Shown here: positions 50,599 to 58,139 of the stretch, one piece after another
Layout: every line of letters starts with the position of its first letter
Numbering within the stretch: position 1 is the stretch's first letter
Made by a program: the position numbers and the translations under genes
Notes under the pieces: model-generated
What the model was told of the DNA's origin: nothing
The model's input: the letters and a program-made list of their open reading frames with translations, nothing else
Databases searched by the model: none
Source of the DNA: Pseudomonas putida
Lineage (GTDB): Bacteria > Pseudomonadota > Gammaproteobacteria > Pseudomonadales > Pseudomonadaceae
Direction of reading: 5' to 3'
Length of the DNA stretch: 64,000 nt
Assembly: GCF_028682455.1 (NCBI RefSeq)
Contig: NZ_JANHLD010000001.1
Location: 682,001-746,000 of the forward strand

Positions 50599-51512
50599 GC
50601 CTTGGACTCCTTGATCGCGCGCACCACGGTGTCGAGGTTGCGCTTCATTTCCACTTCGTACTTCTCCTTGCTGTAGTCACCGTAGGAGATGTGGGTCAGC
50701 GGGTAGATCTTCACCCCCGACTCGCGCTGGATGGTCTCGACATAGGCCGACGGAAAGTCCATCTCCGAGAAGATCACCTTCACGTCCAGGGCCTTGAGCT
50801 GGTCGATGGTCTTTTTCAGCTGGCTCGGGCTTGGCTCGATGCCGTGGGCAGGCTCGACCACGGCAGTCACTTCCAGGCCGAACTCGCGCACCAGGTAGTC
50901 GTAGGCGGCGTGGATGGTGGCCACGCGAAACTCCGCCCCCGGCGCCTCGGTCACCTGGGCCAGGGCGTCGGCGCGCAGCTTGCGCAGGCGCTTGGCATAG
51001 GCGCGGGCGTTCTGGCTGTAGTACTTGGCGTTGTCCGGGTCGAGCTTGCCCAGCTCGCGGGCGATGTTGTTGACCTGGGCGATGCTGGCGCTGATCGACA
51101 GGAAGGTATGCGGATTCACCACTTTGCCCGCGCCGCGTGCGGCCACACCGGTAGCCGCCAGCAGCGGTACGTTGGTGTTCGATTCGATCACGGTGATCTG
51201 CGGCTTTTCGCTGGCGGCGATCATGCGGTCGGCGAAGTCGTCGTGGCCGATGCCGTTGAGCACCACCACGTCGAGGCTGCCGATGCGCTTGATGTCCTCG
51301 GCCCGCGGCTCATAGGCGTGGGGGTTGAAGCCTGCCGGGATCAGCGGCACCACCTCGGCCTTGTCGCCGACGATGTTGCTCACGTAGCTGTAGTAGGGGT
51401 GCAGGGTGATGCCGATACGCAGCGGCTTGCCGTTGTCGGCCAGGGCCAGGGTCGGCAGGGCGCAGGCGATCAACAGGCTCAGAACACGGCGGGCGAGGGC
51501 GGAGCGAAGCAT
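50595..51512 (-). CDS. fpvC: FpvC, periplasmic iron-binding protein
   Basis: A 305-residue cluster-9 (TroA-like) metal-binding protein with a signal peptide ending near LALA. Metal ligands are in place: His65 (NPHAYEP), His135 (NPHTF), His201 (IHAAY) and an acidic residue at 250-252 (SEMD). In P. aeruginosa FpvC receives iron released from pyoverdine after reduction by FpvG. On sequence alone zinc or manganese binding could not be excluded. The operon context decides the iron assignment. Confidence 0.9.
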   Translation of the reverse strand: MLRSALARRVLSLLIACALPTLALADNGKPLRIGITLHPYYSYVSNIVGDKAEVVPLIPAGFNPHAYEPRAEDIKRIGSLDVVVLNGIGHDDFADRMIAASEKPQITVIESNTNVPLLAATGVAARGAGKVVNPHTFLSISASIAQVNNIARELGKLDPDNAKYYSQNARAYAKRLRKLRADALAQVTEAPGAEFRVATIHAAYDYLVREFGLEVTAVVEPAHGIEPSPSQLKKTIDQLKALDVKVIFSEMDFPSAYVETIQRESGVKIYPLTHISYGDYSKEKYEVEMKRNLDTVVRAIKESKA

Positions 51513-51526
51513 GGGGCGTCCTTGTA

Positions 51527-52096
51527 TCAGTGGCGATGCTGGCGGGTGACACCGGCGTCGTAGTGGGCGGCGATCTGTTGCCAGCCGGCAGCGATCAGGG
51601 CGGCGGGGCTGAGGTCGGCAGGGGCACCGGCGCTCGCCGTGCGCTGCAGCCAGATATCGGCGGCGCCGTCGTGCGCGCTGGGCACCAGCAGCAGGAAGCT
51701 GCCGGCTACGCTCGGCGACTGGCTCAGGCCCAGGTAGGCCTGCTCGCCCAGCAACTGCCAGCGATGCTCGCCACGGCTGGCGCTGCTGGCATCGGTCACG
51801 AAGGGTGGGAAGCCTTCCTCGGCCAGCACCGCCACCTCGACCAGTGCAGGGGCGCTTTCGCGCAGCAGCTGGATTTCCTCGAAGGCCACCCGCAGGTCGG
51901 CATACACCCCTTGCTCCGCGGCATTCAGATCGCGGCGGGCGTCGAGCTGATGGGACTCGATGCTGACCTCGTCGTGATCCTCACCGCGCAGCGCCACCAC
52001 TCCGGCGGCCACCGCCAGGATGAACAGGCTCACCAGCAGCACGTAAAGGGTTTCATGCCCGGCGCCGGCCGGGCGCACTACCTGGACCCGGCTCAT
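51527..52096 (-). CDS. fpvK: FpvK, DUF6162 membrane-anchored protein
   Basis: A 189-residue protein with one N-terminal membrane helix (about 15-36, LYVLLVSLFILAVAAGVVAL) and a periplasmic domain. The C-terminus is histidine-bearing (RQHRH). It is the fourth small gene of the fpvGHJK set, whose products assist FpvG in the periplasmic reduction step. The exact role is unknown. It overlaps fpvJ by four bases. Confidence 0.85.
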   Translation of the reverse strand: MSRVQVVRPAGAGHETLYVLLVSLFILAVAAGVVALRGEDHDEVSIESHQLDARRDLNAAEQGVYADLRVAFEEIQLLRESAPALVEVAVLAEEGFPPFVTDASSASRGEHRWQLLGEQAYLGLSQSPSVAGSFLLLVPSAHDGAADIWLQRTASAGAPADLSPAALIAAGWQQIAAHYDAGVTRQHRH

Positions 52097-52416
52097 GGTT
52101 CACCGATATCGGCGTAGTCGATTTCCACCACGTGACCGGGGCCCGCGTCGAACAGCACATACCATTCGCCATCAGGGCGCTTGAAGGTCAGCTTGGAGTT
52201 GTCGCCAAGCTTGCCGGGCACCAGGATCTCTTCGTTGTAGCCGATCACATCCAGGGTGACGCCCGGTGCACCGCTGCCATCGGAGAAGCCGCCCGTGCAT
52301 TCGATCTGCTCGCCGTCGATCGGCTTGCACTCGCACATCGGGTTGTGGGCCAGGGCCGGGCCGGCGGCGCCGAGCAACAGCAGGGGCACAAGCAGCCTGC
52401 GGGCGATAAACGTCAT
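52093..52416 (-). CDS. fpvJ: FpvJ, small periplasmic protein
   Basis: A 107-residue exported protein. It has a signal peptide (ARRLLVPLLLLGAAGPALAHN) and a mature domain with three cysteines, CECK and IECTGG near its N-terminus. The start at 52416 has a strong AAGGAGG site. The frame upstream of that overlaps fpvH and is a shadow. The Cys cluster could bind metal or form disulfides. Its stop overlaps the fpvK start. Confidence 0.85.
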   Translation of the reverse strand: MTFIARRLLVPLLLLGAAGPALAHNPMCECKPIDGEQIECTGGFSDGSGAPGVTLDVIGYNEEILVPGKLGDNSKLTFKRPDGEWYVLFDAGPGHVVEIDYADIGEP

Positions 52417-52952
52417 TACTTGCCTCCTTGTTTGTTCAGCCAGGCCACGGTGGCCGGCGAGGCCTTGGCCAGCGGGATGGAGCCTTGCTGCATGCTGCCG
52501 TCCCAGCCTTCGAGGGTGATCCAGATCTCGGCGTCCGGACGGGTCTTGGTCGGGACTGGCAGGCCGGTGCTCATGCGGTAGGGCGGGCCGAAGAAGATGG
52601 TCCCGGCAGCGCGCAGGCTGCGCGGCTTGCCGATACGCAGGTAGACGGCCTTGACCTCGGGAATGCAGGTTTGGCAAAGGGCCAGGTTGAAGGTCTTGAA
52701 GTAGCCGGCCGGGCCATCCTGGCGCGGGGCTTCGTCGCGCATCTCGGCCAGCTTCACGCTCCAACGACCCACTTGCACATCGCCCAGCTCACGCTCGCCC
52801 AGGCCGCTGTCACCACGAAACAGCGCAGCATCGGCGAAGTACTTGGGCATGAAGCCCAGGGGTATCAGCAACAACAGAATGTTCAGGTGAAAACGCCACT
52901 TGTGCCACCAACGGCTCAATGGGCTGGCGGTCTGGACGGCTGCCTTGCTCAT
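52416..52952 (-). CDS. fpvH: FpvH, membrane-anchored protein of the reduction system
   Basis: A 178-residue protein with one membrane helix (about 20-38, FHLNILLLLIPLGFMPKYF) and a periplasmic domain. It carries a CQTC motif (LALCQTCIPEV), a spacing seen in redox or metal-binding sites. In P. aeruginosa FpvH is reported to support FpvG. Coupled at both ends: ATGA with fpvG and TAATG with fpvJ. Confidence 0.85.
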   Translation of the reverse strand: MSKAAVQTASPLSRWWHKWRFHLNILLLLIPLGFMPKYFADAALFRGDSGLGERELGDVQVGRWSVKLAEMRDEAPRQDGPAGYFKTFNLALCQTCIPEVKAVYLRIGKPRSLRAAGTIFFGPPYRMSTGLPVPTKTRPDAEIWITLEGWDGSMQQGSIPLAKASPATVAWLNKQGGK

Positions 52953-54145
52953 ACGCTGGTCTCCGTGGCGGTGTCAGGGGTGGCGCTAACGGCCTGTTTG
53001 CGTGGGGTGCGCTCGCTGCGCTTGAGGGCGGCGGCGGTGGCCTGGGCGGTACGCTTGGTCCAGATCAACAGGCCGCTGAGCACCATCAACGACAGCACCA
53101 GGCCAAAGAATGCCCAGATCAGCTTGATGATCAGGCCGCCGAAATCGCCGGTGTGCAGCGGGCGCATCGACTCGGTGACGAACTCCAGGGTCGAGCGGTC
53201 TTCGATCAAGAACTGCGCCTCGATCTTGCTGTTGTACGGGTTGACGTTGACCGTCTGGAACATCAACGGGTACCAGCCACGACCGCCCAGGTACAGGTGC
53301 GAGTAGGCGTTGCCGGGCATCTGGATGAAGCTCACATCGAGGCCGGTAATCTGCGACTTGGCGATGCGCTCGGCTTCATCGAGGTCGATGCGCGGGGCTG
53401 GCGCGCCCGATGCGTTGATCGGTACATCCTCACGGGCAATCACCGGTACTACAGGCTCGGTGGAAATGGTGATGTGGTTGTCGCCGAGGATCGCCTGGAT
53501 CAAGAACCAGGTACCGGTAATGGAGATCACCGCGATGAACCAGATCGACCACACCCCGCTCAAACGGTGCAGGTCGCCCCAGAAAATCCGCGAGCCATGG
53601 TTGGCACGTGGCAGCTTGAAAAAGCCCTTCCAGAATTTTTTGTACACCACAAGCCCGGTCACCAGCGAAGCCAGCATCGGCAGGCCGAGCAACGACACCA
53701 GGTACCAGCCCCAGCTGTAGCCGTTGGTGAAGGGCACCAACCACCAACCGTGCAGGGCACGGGTGAAGCCTTCGAAGTTGAACGACGGGCTCTTGCCCTG
53801 GATCGCCCCGGTATACGGGTTGACGTAGAGCGTCGGCGCACTGCCGTCGGGATAGGTCACCGCCGCGGTCAGGGCGAAGTGCGAGCCATCGGGTTGGCTG
53901 ATAAAGCGCACGGCCATCTCCGGTTCGGCCTTTTGCATGGCATCGAGCACTTGCTGGAAGCTCAGGCGTTCGGCATCGGGGCTTGGCTTGGTGGCGCGCA
54001 CGTCCGGGTTGGCCAACCAGACGATTTCCTGGCTAACCACGGCCAACGTGCCGGTAAAGCACACGATCAGCACGAAAAACCAGATCGGCAACGCGAGCCA
54101 GCTATGGACCAGGAACCAGATTTTTGAGCGTGACTTTTTCGACAT
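52949..54145 (-). CDS. fpvG: FpvG, PepSY-type ferripyoverdine reductase
   Basis: A 398-residue inner-membrane protein of the PepSY-associated transmembrane family. Four helices are predicted, near 10-32, 142-168, 198-220 and 338-362. Conserved haem-candidate histidines are His14 (LVHSWLALP), HGWW, DLHRLSG and RPLHTGDFGG. In P. aeruginosa FpvG reduces Fe(III) in pyoverdine so that iron is released and the siderophore recycled. First gene of the eight-gene fpvGHJKCDEF operon. The whole gene order is intact here. Confidence 0.92.
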   Translation of the reverse strand: MSKKSRSKIWFLVHSWLALPIWFFVLIVCFTGTLAVVSQEIVWLANPDVRATKPSPDAERLSFQQVLDAMQKAEPEMAVRFISQPDGSHFALTAAVTYPDGSAPTLYVNPYTGAIQGKSPSFNFEGFTRALHGWWLVPFTNGYSWGWYLVSLLGLPMLASLVTGLVVYKKFWKGFFKLPRANHGSRIFWGDLHRLSGVWSIWFIAVISITGTWFLIQAILGDNHITISTEPVVPVIAREDVPINASGAPAPRIDLDEAERIAKSQITGLDVSFIQMPGNAYSHLYLGGRGWYPLMFQTVNVNPYNSKIEAQFLIEDRSTLEFVTESMRPLHTGDFGGLIIKLIWAFFGLVLSLMVLSGLLIWTKRTAQATAAALKRSERTPRKQAVSATPDTATETSV

Positions 54146-54251
54146 GAGCCTGTCTTTTATTGGTGAACGGTGGGCAGCCGATCTCGTCAGATAAGTTACC
54201 CGTCTCTATAAGGACGGATGAGCAGGGCAAAACCCGTCTGCTTATTTGCAA

Positions 54252-54270
54252 GAAAATGTATCTAATTCTT
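54252..54270 (-). promoter_or_regulatory. Weak candidate Fur box upstream of fpvG
   Basis: On the minus strand, AAGAATTAGATACATTTTC matches the Fur consensus at 12 of 19 positions and sits in the AT-rich part of the leader, 107 bp before the fpvG start. No convincing PvdS iron-starvation box (TAAAT-N16-CGT) was found in the same region. Confidence 0.3.
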
Positions 54271-54385
54271 ACTAAGGCTCTGTTTCGCGGGTGGACGTCC
54301 TGCGCTGGTCGGGTTTGCTCTTCAAGTTCTAGCGGGGGCGGCCGATATGTACGCTATCCCAAGTACCCTTCAGGAAGATCAAACC

Positions 54386-54835
54386 ATGGCAGGCATCGGT
54401 GCCGTAACGCTCAACGGGAATCCACTGCAAAGCAGCACGCTCGCCGCAGGTTCGCGGGTGACGATCAATGCAGATCAGCCGCCAGCAGAGGTTGCGCCCG
54501 GAAAGGTAGTGGTCGATCCGTCCAGCCTGCGCAATTCCAAGGCGCAGGCCAGTGACAGCAGCGATCCGCGAACCGACTCGGAGCCGGCTCATGTCAAGCA
54601 GTTGCGCAAGATGATCGAGAAGCTGCAAAAGCAGCTGGAGGAGCAGCAGAAGCACCTGCAGCAAGTGATGGCCAGCCGGATGGAAGAAACCGCCAAGGCC
54701 GCCGCCGTTGCCGCGGCGCAGTCGGCAATCGGCGCCACCATGGCGGCATTGGGGGCGGCCACCGCCGCACTGGTCAAGGCCTTGACCGAGAGCGGCGGCG
54801 CAAGCTCAGGTTCGCTGGTCAGCACCAGCGCCTGA
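54386..54835 (+). CDS. Hypothetical coiled-coil protein
   Basis: A 149-residue protein of unknown function, starting MAGIGAVTLNG at 54386 with an AGGAAG site. ATG at 54347 is an alternative that adds 13 residues. The N-terminal third looks beta-like. Residues about 70-105 are a strong coiled coil (KQLRKMIEKLQKQLEEQQKH). The C-terminal third is Ala-rich (AAAVAAAQSAIGATMAALGAATAALVKAL spans 109-137). There is no signal peptide. An Ala-rich tail after a coiled coil could pack against membranes or partners, but this is speculation. Confidence 0.65.
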   Translation: MAGIGAVTLNGNPLQSSTLAAGSRVTINADQPPAEVAPGKVVVDPSSLRNSKAQASDSSDPRTDSEPAHVKQLRKMIEKLQKQLEEQQKHLQQVMASRMEETAKAAAVAAAQSAIGATMAALGAATAALVKALTESGGASSGSLVSTSA

Positions 54836-54847
54836 GGTCAACGCGGG

Positions 54848-55771
54848 TCAGTCGAGCGCCGGGCGGTTCTGGCTGCGCTCGGACTTGTAGCGCATGGCCA
54901 CCGCCGGCGCCGGCTTGGCACTGCCGGTTTCCAGCCATTGGCGCATGCGGCTGGCATCGGCGAAGTGGGTGTACTTGCCGAAGGCATCGAGAATCACCAT
55001 GGCCACCGGGCGGTTGTCCATCTTGGTCAGCAGCACCAGGCAATGGCCGGCTTCGTTGGTGAAGCCGGTCTTGGTCAGCTTGATATCCCAGTTGCTCTTG
55101 TTGACCAGGTGGTCGGTGTTGCGAAAGCCCAGGGTGTAGTTGGGCTTACGGAACGCCACGGTCTTCTGCGGGGTGCTGCTCAGCTCACTGAGCATCGGAT
55201 AGTTGCGCGCGGCCATCAACAACTTGCCCAGGTCCCGGGCGGTGGAGACATTGCTGTGCGATAGCCCCGTAGGCTCGACATAGCGGGTCTGGGTCATGCC
55301 CAGTGCCTTGGCCTTGGCGTTCATCGCCTTGATGAAGGCGTTGTAGCCGCCTGGATAGTTGTGCGCCAGGGTGGACGCGGCGCGGTTTTCCGACGACATC
55401 AGGGTGATCAGCAGCATGTCCTTGCGGTTCAACTGGCTACCCAGCCGCACCCGCGAATACACGCCTTTCATTTCCTTGTTCTGGGCGATGGTGACCGTAA
55501 GCATTTCGTCCATGTTCTGCTTGGCGTCGAGCACTACCATGCCGGTCATCAGTTTGGTCACCGAGGCAATCGGCACCACCCGGTCGGCATTGTTGGCGTA
55601 GAGCACCTTGTTGGTCTGCAGATCGATCAGCAGCGCAGCGCCGGAAGCCAGGTGCAACTTGGCAGGATCGCGTTGCACCTGGGCCGGGGGTTGCGCAGCA
55701 GCGGCCGGGGTGACAGTGGCGGTACCCGTGAGCAACAGCAGCAGGCTTAGAATCGAAAGGGAGGTTTTCAC
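54848..55771 (-). CDS. pbpG: D-alanyl-D-alanine endopeptidase (PBP7/PbpG)
   Basis: A 307-residue low-molecular-mass penicillin-binding protein that cleaves peptidoglycan cross-links in the periplasm. Active-site motifs are S-V-T-K (SxxK, Ser70 from this start), S-E-N (SxN) and K-T-G. A signal peptide ends near AAAAQ. The start is taken as GTG at 55771 ([14 protein letters not shown]). A further GTG at 55783 gives four more residues. Monocistronic, convergent with the coiled-coil hypothetical gene 12 bp away. Confidence 0.88.
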   Translation of the reverse strand: MKTSLSILSLLLLLTGTATVTPAAAAQPPAQVQRDPAKLHLASGAALLIDLQTNKVLYANNADRVVPIASVTKLMTGMVVLDAKQNMDEMLTVTIAQNKEMKGVYSRVRLGSQLNRKDMLLITLMSSENRAASTLAHNYPGGYNAFIKAMNAKAKALGMTQTRYVEPTGLSHSNVSTARDLGKLLMAARNYPMLSELSSTPQKTVAFRKPNYTLGFRNTDHLVNKSNWDIKLTKTGFTNEAGHCLVLLTKMDNRPVAMVILDAFGKYTHFADASRMRQWLETGSAKPAPAVAMRYKSERSQNRPALD

Positions 55772-55783
55772 GTTGAGGCTCAC

Positions 55784-56117
55784 TAAAAGTTGTTATGTCG
55801 TTGGCTGTGCAAGGGTTTTCCCCCAAAAAAACCGCTGCATTCTGGAGTATGGCCGAGTTGCTGTCGATTGCCCTGTATCTGCTGGGGCAAACATGAAAAA
55901 GATTTAATCCTGTCTTAATTCTGGACCCATGGCTGCGTGCCCAGCTTGGCCAACTCGGCCCGGTCACTGGCTGAGTTCAACCAGGCCTATTACCAGATGC
56001 GACGCTGTTCGCATCTTTTATACAGCAGACCCTTAACGTCCCATTTAAAGTGCGGGAATGTCACATTGTGCCAGCGCTTACGGCAAGTCATGTGCATTCC
56101 CGTAGTTTCGGGCTGTG
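55784..56117. other. Intergenic region with a plus-strand terminator-like hairpin
   Basis: An 8-bp stem AGATGCGA / TCGCATCT (55995-56002 and 56009-56016) with a 6-base loop is followed by TTTTA on the plus strand. No plus-strand gene ends here. The rest of the region shows no recognisable gene. The pbpG promoter should lie in its first 100 bp. Confidence 0.45.
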
Positions 56118-56636
56118 CTAGAAGCTCCACTCCTCAGCCCGAACTAGCTGGCAGAACGGGCCGTCAAGAGTTGCATTGTGATGAGCAACGATGTCCTTGG
56201 CTTTCATCATTGGCGTGTCTGAACAGGTATGACCTTCGGCGACAAGTACCGCATCGAAGCCAAGATCACGAGCAGCACGGCAGGTGCTGTCGACGCAGTA
56301 CTGAGTTTTCATGCCAGTGATTACCACCCCGGTAGCCCCGCGAGACCGCAAATCGTCCGCCAGGTCGGTCATTTCGAAGGCGTTGGGTCGCCGTTTTTCG
56401 AATACCACCTCTCCACCCAGAAGTTTCAGTTCCTGCGCAACCATCGTCAACGGACTGTCTGGTTCGATTGGAGATCCAGCGGGCCCGATGTGGCGCGCGA
56501 GAAAAATCGGAGCGCCAGCGGTGCGTGCCTTGTCCATCAGGGTATTCACTGTTTCCAACAACTCTTCGCAGCGCCATGGTTTTTCCGGGCCGTGAACAAG
56601 CCCGACTTGCATATCGAGTATCAACAGGGCGTACAT
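56118..56636 (-). CDS. Isochorismatase-family cysteine hydrolase
   Basis: A 172-residue cysteine hydrolase. The catalytic triad is Asp8 (LLILDMQ), Lys81 (VVFEKRRP) and Cys114 (GMKTQYCVDSTCR). The start MYALLILDMQ at 56636 has an AAGGAGA site. The frame upstream runs through the leader terminator and is not coding. The 170 bp upstream hold a threonine-rich mini-ORF, a nested stem and an intrinsic terminator, so transcription is probably attenuated. The substrate is unknown. Members of this group include nicotinamidases, ureido and carbamoyl hydrolases and YcaC-like enzymes. Confidence 0.85.
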   Translation of the reverse strand: MYALLILDMQVGLVHGPEKPWRCEELLETVNTLMDKARTAGAPIFLARHIGPAGSPIEPDSPLTMVAQELKLLGGEVVFEKRRPNAFEMTDLADDLRSRGATGVVITGMKTQYCVDSTCRAARDLGFDAVLVAEGHTCSDTPMMKAKDIVAHHNATLDGPFCQLVRAEEWSF

Positions 56637-56677
56637 GGGTGCATCTCCTTGCGTTTGAGCCAGCGACACAAGGGCAT

Positions 56678-56710
56678 AAAAAAGGCCCTGTCCATCGCTG
56701 GCGGGCCTTT
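56678..56710 (-). terminator. Intrinsic terminator in the leader of the isochorismatase-like gene
   Basis: Stem AAAGGCCC / GGGCCTTT (56681-56688 and 56703-56710), and a run of six T on the minus strand directly after it. It stands between the threonine-rich mini-ORF and the structural gene, 40 bp before its start, which is the position of an attenuator. Confidence 0.75.
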
Positions 56711-56722
56711 GAAGTTCGTCTG

Positions 56723-56794
56723 CTATTGGCTCACGACACCTCGCACGCTCCGCTTTCAGCGGTCGTGGTGGTGGTAGTCGAGGTGAGGCAATAG
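56723..56794 (-). promoter_or_regulatory. Nested stem structure of the leader RNA
   Basis: Outer arms CTATTGGCTCAC (56723-56734) and GTGAGGCAATAG (56783-56794) pair at 11 of 12 positions. Inside are CACCTCG / CGAGGTG (56737-56743, 56779-56785), and at the centre the hairpin CCGCT-TTC-AGCGG (56750-56762). The threonine codons lie within the structure, so ribosome position would change the fold. Confidence 0.6.
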
Positions 56795-56802
56795 TTAGTC
56801 AT
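56731..56802 (-). CDS. Putative threonine-rich leader peptide (23 residues)
   Basis: ATG at 56802 to TGA at 56733-56731. Eight of 23 residues are Thr, including six consecutive Thr codons (residues 9-14, LTSTTTTTTAESG). The same DNA forms a nested palindrome (56723-56794). A terminator follows 20 bp later and then a structural gene. This is the layout of amino-acid attenuators such as thr and ilv. There is no clear ribosome-binding site (upstream reads GTGTCGATCT), so the peptide may not be made and the element may act purely as RNA structure. Confidence 0.45.
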   Translation of the reverse strand: MTNYCLTSTTTTTTAESGACEVS

Positions 56803-56926
56803 AGATCGACACTAGCAATATCGCAGTGAGCTGACAAGCCAGTCTTTCAGACGTCTTGAGGCAAGTGAACTTCCTGCAACATTGTCGTCTACATTGGAGG
56901 GGGCTTCCCTTTATGAGAGAACGGAT

Positions 56927-57394
56927 ATGCTCAAATCGAAAGCACTGATTTCATTGCTTGCCAGTGTTGCCCTTGTCACAGGCTCAGCCAGTGCCTTTGC
57001 TGACCCCGGTAATGGAAAAGGTCAAGGCGGCGGAAAGGGGAAGCCGCAGAATGTTCAAGACCATGGCGCTGAGGGCGGCGGGGCCAAGGGCAAAAACTCA
57101 GGGCACAATGACTGGGATCATGGCCCTAGCATTGATCGGGGCAGCGTCCTGAGCGTGCTGAGCAGTTATCACAACTATTGGAGCCCGGGGCAAGCACTAC
57201 CACCTGGAATCCAGAAGAACTTGGCGCGAGGAAAACCGCTTCCTCCTGGTATTGCAAAAAAGCTCGATGGTAGGCTTCTTGGCCACCTGCCACGTTACGA
57301 TGGATATGAGTGGCAACAGGCTGGGGCTGATCTGATACTTGTCGCGATAGCTACTGGCATCATTTATGAAGTTCTCAGCGGGGCGCTGGATTAG
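56927..57394 (+). CDS. CigR-like exported protein
   Basis: A 155-residue protein resembling the anti-virulence regulator CigR and RcnB-like proteins. It has a signal peptide (ALISLLASVALVTGSASAFA), a Gly/Lys-rich linker, and then two LPPGI repeats (ALPPGIQKNLARGKPLPPGI). A terminal hydrophobic helix (LILVAIATGIIYEVL) closes the protein. CigR is known from Salmonella. Most pseudomonad members are uncharacterised. The start at 56927 is preferred to 56882 because the signal peptide begins there. Monocistronic. Confidence 0.75.
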   Translation: MLKSKALISLLASVALVTGSASAFADPGNGKGQGGGKGKPQNVQDHGAEGGGAKGKNSGHNDWDHGPSIDRGSVLSVLSSYHNYWSPGQALPPGIQKNLARGKPLPPGIAKKLDGRLLGHLPRYDGYEWQQAGADLILVAIATGIIYEVLSGALD

Positions 57395-57526
57395 CAGGTT
57401 GCCATTGGCTGGTCGCTCACCATTCTAACTAAGCCGGGAGGAGCCCACTCAGTGGAGGGCCCTCAATTTCGCTGAACCTTCCAGGCCGCCTTTATCTCTA
57501 CCGAGAAACAGCTATCGGAGACGGTC

Positions 57527-57619
57527 ATGGACTGCGAAGAAAGAGATAAAGCGTTAGAGGCTTGGCGCGCTATCGGGTTGCAGCACTATCGTGCAGATGA
57601 AAAAACTTATTCCAGCTGA
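57527..57619 (+). CDS. Possible small ORF, 30 residues
   Basis: ATG at 57527 with GGAGA five bases upstream. The product starts MDCEERDKALEAWRAIG and ends at TGA 57617-57619, just before a terminator. The charged helix-like sequence and good ribosome-binding site make translation possible, but no family is recognised. Confidence 0.3.
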   Translation: MDCEERDKALEAWRAIGLQHYRADEKTYSS

Positions 57620-57634
57620 CTTTCGTCCGCCCAT

Positions 57635-57662
57635 AAAAAGCCCCGCCAAAAGGCGGGGCAAG
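57635..57662 (-). terminator. Strong intrinsic terminator
   Basis: Perfect 8-bp GC-rich stem GCCCCGCC / GGCGGGGC (57640-57647, 57652-57659) with an AAAA loop. On the minus strand it is followed by TTTTT, so it ends the transcript of the small gene at 57703-57885. Confidence 0.85.
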
Positions 57663-57702
57663 GGGGCTGTGCGGAGCAACGCACGATAAAAACGGTTGAC
57701 CC

Positions 57703-57885
57703 TCAGGCGCGCATGCCCGGGTACTGCAAGCGGCTGGCAAGGGCCTGGGCATCGGTCAGCGACGTCAGCGGGCCGGACACCTGCTCACCTTCGCGGACCA
57801 GGTACCAGCAGGCCAGCAGACCCAGGGCCCTGAGGGGGGCGGGGACGGCGCTGCCGATGACGGACATGATGCTGATAGGTGCCAT
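57703..57885 (-). CDS. Small hypothetical protein, 60 residues
   Basis: The start MAPISIMSVIGSAVPAP at 57885 has an AGGAGA site eight bases upstream. A longer start at 57906 lacks one. One weakly hydrophobic stretch (LRALGLLACWYLV) is followed by a polar tail. Followed by a strong terminator on the same strand. Function unknown. Confidence 0.65.
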   Translation of the reverse strand: MAPISIMSVIGSAVPAPLRALGLLACWYLVREGEQVSGPLTSLTDAQALASRLQYPGMRA

Positions 57886-57932
57886 GGGGGTTCTCCTGCG
57901 ATTCATGGGCCTACCTTACGGGGTGAGGCGGG

Positions 57933-57950
57933 CCGGTTGAAATCAACCGG
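57933..57950. promoter_or_regulatory. Perfect 8-bp inverted repeat, possible operator
   Basis: CCGGTTGA-AA-TCAACCGG lies 48 bp upstream of the small gene that ends at 57885, in the spacer before the AroE-like gene. It has no T-run, so it is more like a protein-binding site than a terminator. The rest of 57951-58139 holds no recognisable gene. Confidence 0.4.
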
Positions 57951-58139
57951 CTCGATAGTGTTCATCACTGTCATCGACCCGGCTTCACCAGCGTGGCCTC
58001 TGTAGTAGACCGGCGGCGGATCGTAGTAGCGTGGAACCGAGCGTTGCACAGTGCGTCTGAGTAAAGGTTTTGTAAGCGTCGATCAACGGTAGAAGCGGGT
58101 GCTGTGCATAATGCCGGCTCGATCGCAAAGGAGTTTCAA

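Larger units (their letters stand above)
57395..57702. other. Intergenic region with terminator and one small frame
   Basis: About 300 bp between the CigR-like gene and a small convergent gene. It holds a possible 30-residue frame and a strong terminator, both listed separately. Nothing else was recognised. Confidence 0.4.

Noticed and set aside
48048..51512. Zinc (ZnuABC) uptake system
   Set aside because: The ABC genes look Znu-like in isolation, but the upstream PepSY reductase and three small genes give the exact fpvGHJKCDEF order, and no Zur-type palindrome was seen.
57886..58060. Minus-strand frame containing RYYDPPPVYYRG upstream of the 60-residue gene
   Set aside because: The sequence resembles a protein C-terminus, but there is an in-frame stop close upstream and no start with a ribosome-binding site. 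It may be a gene remnant, and the evidence is too thin to list.
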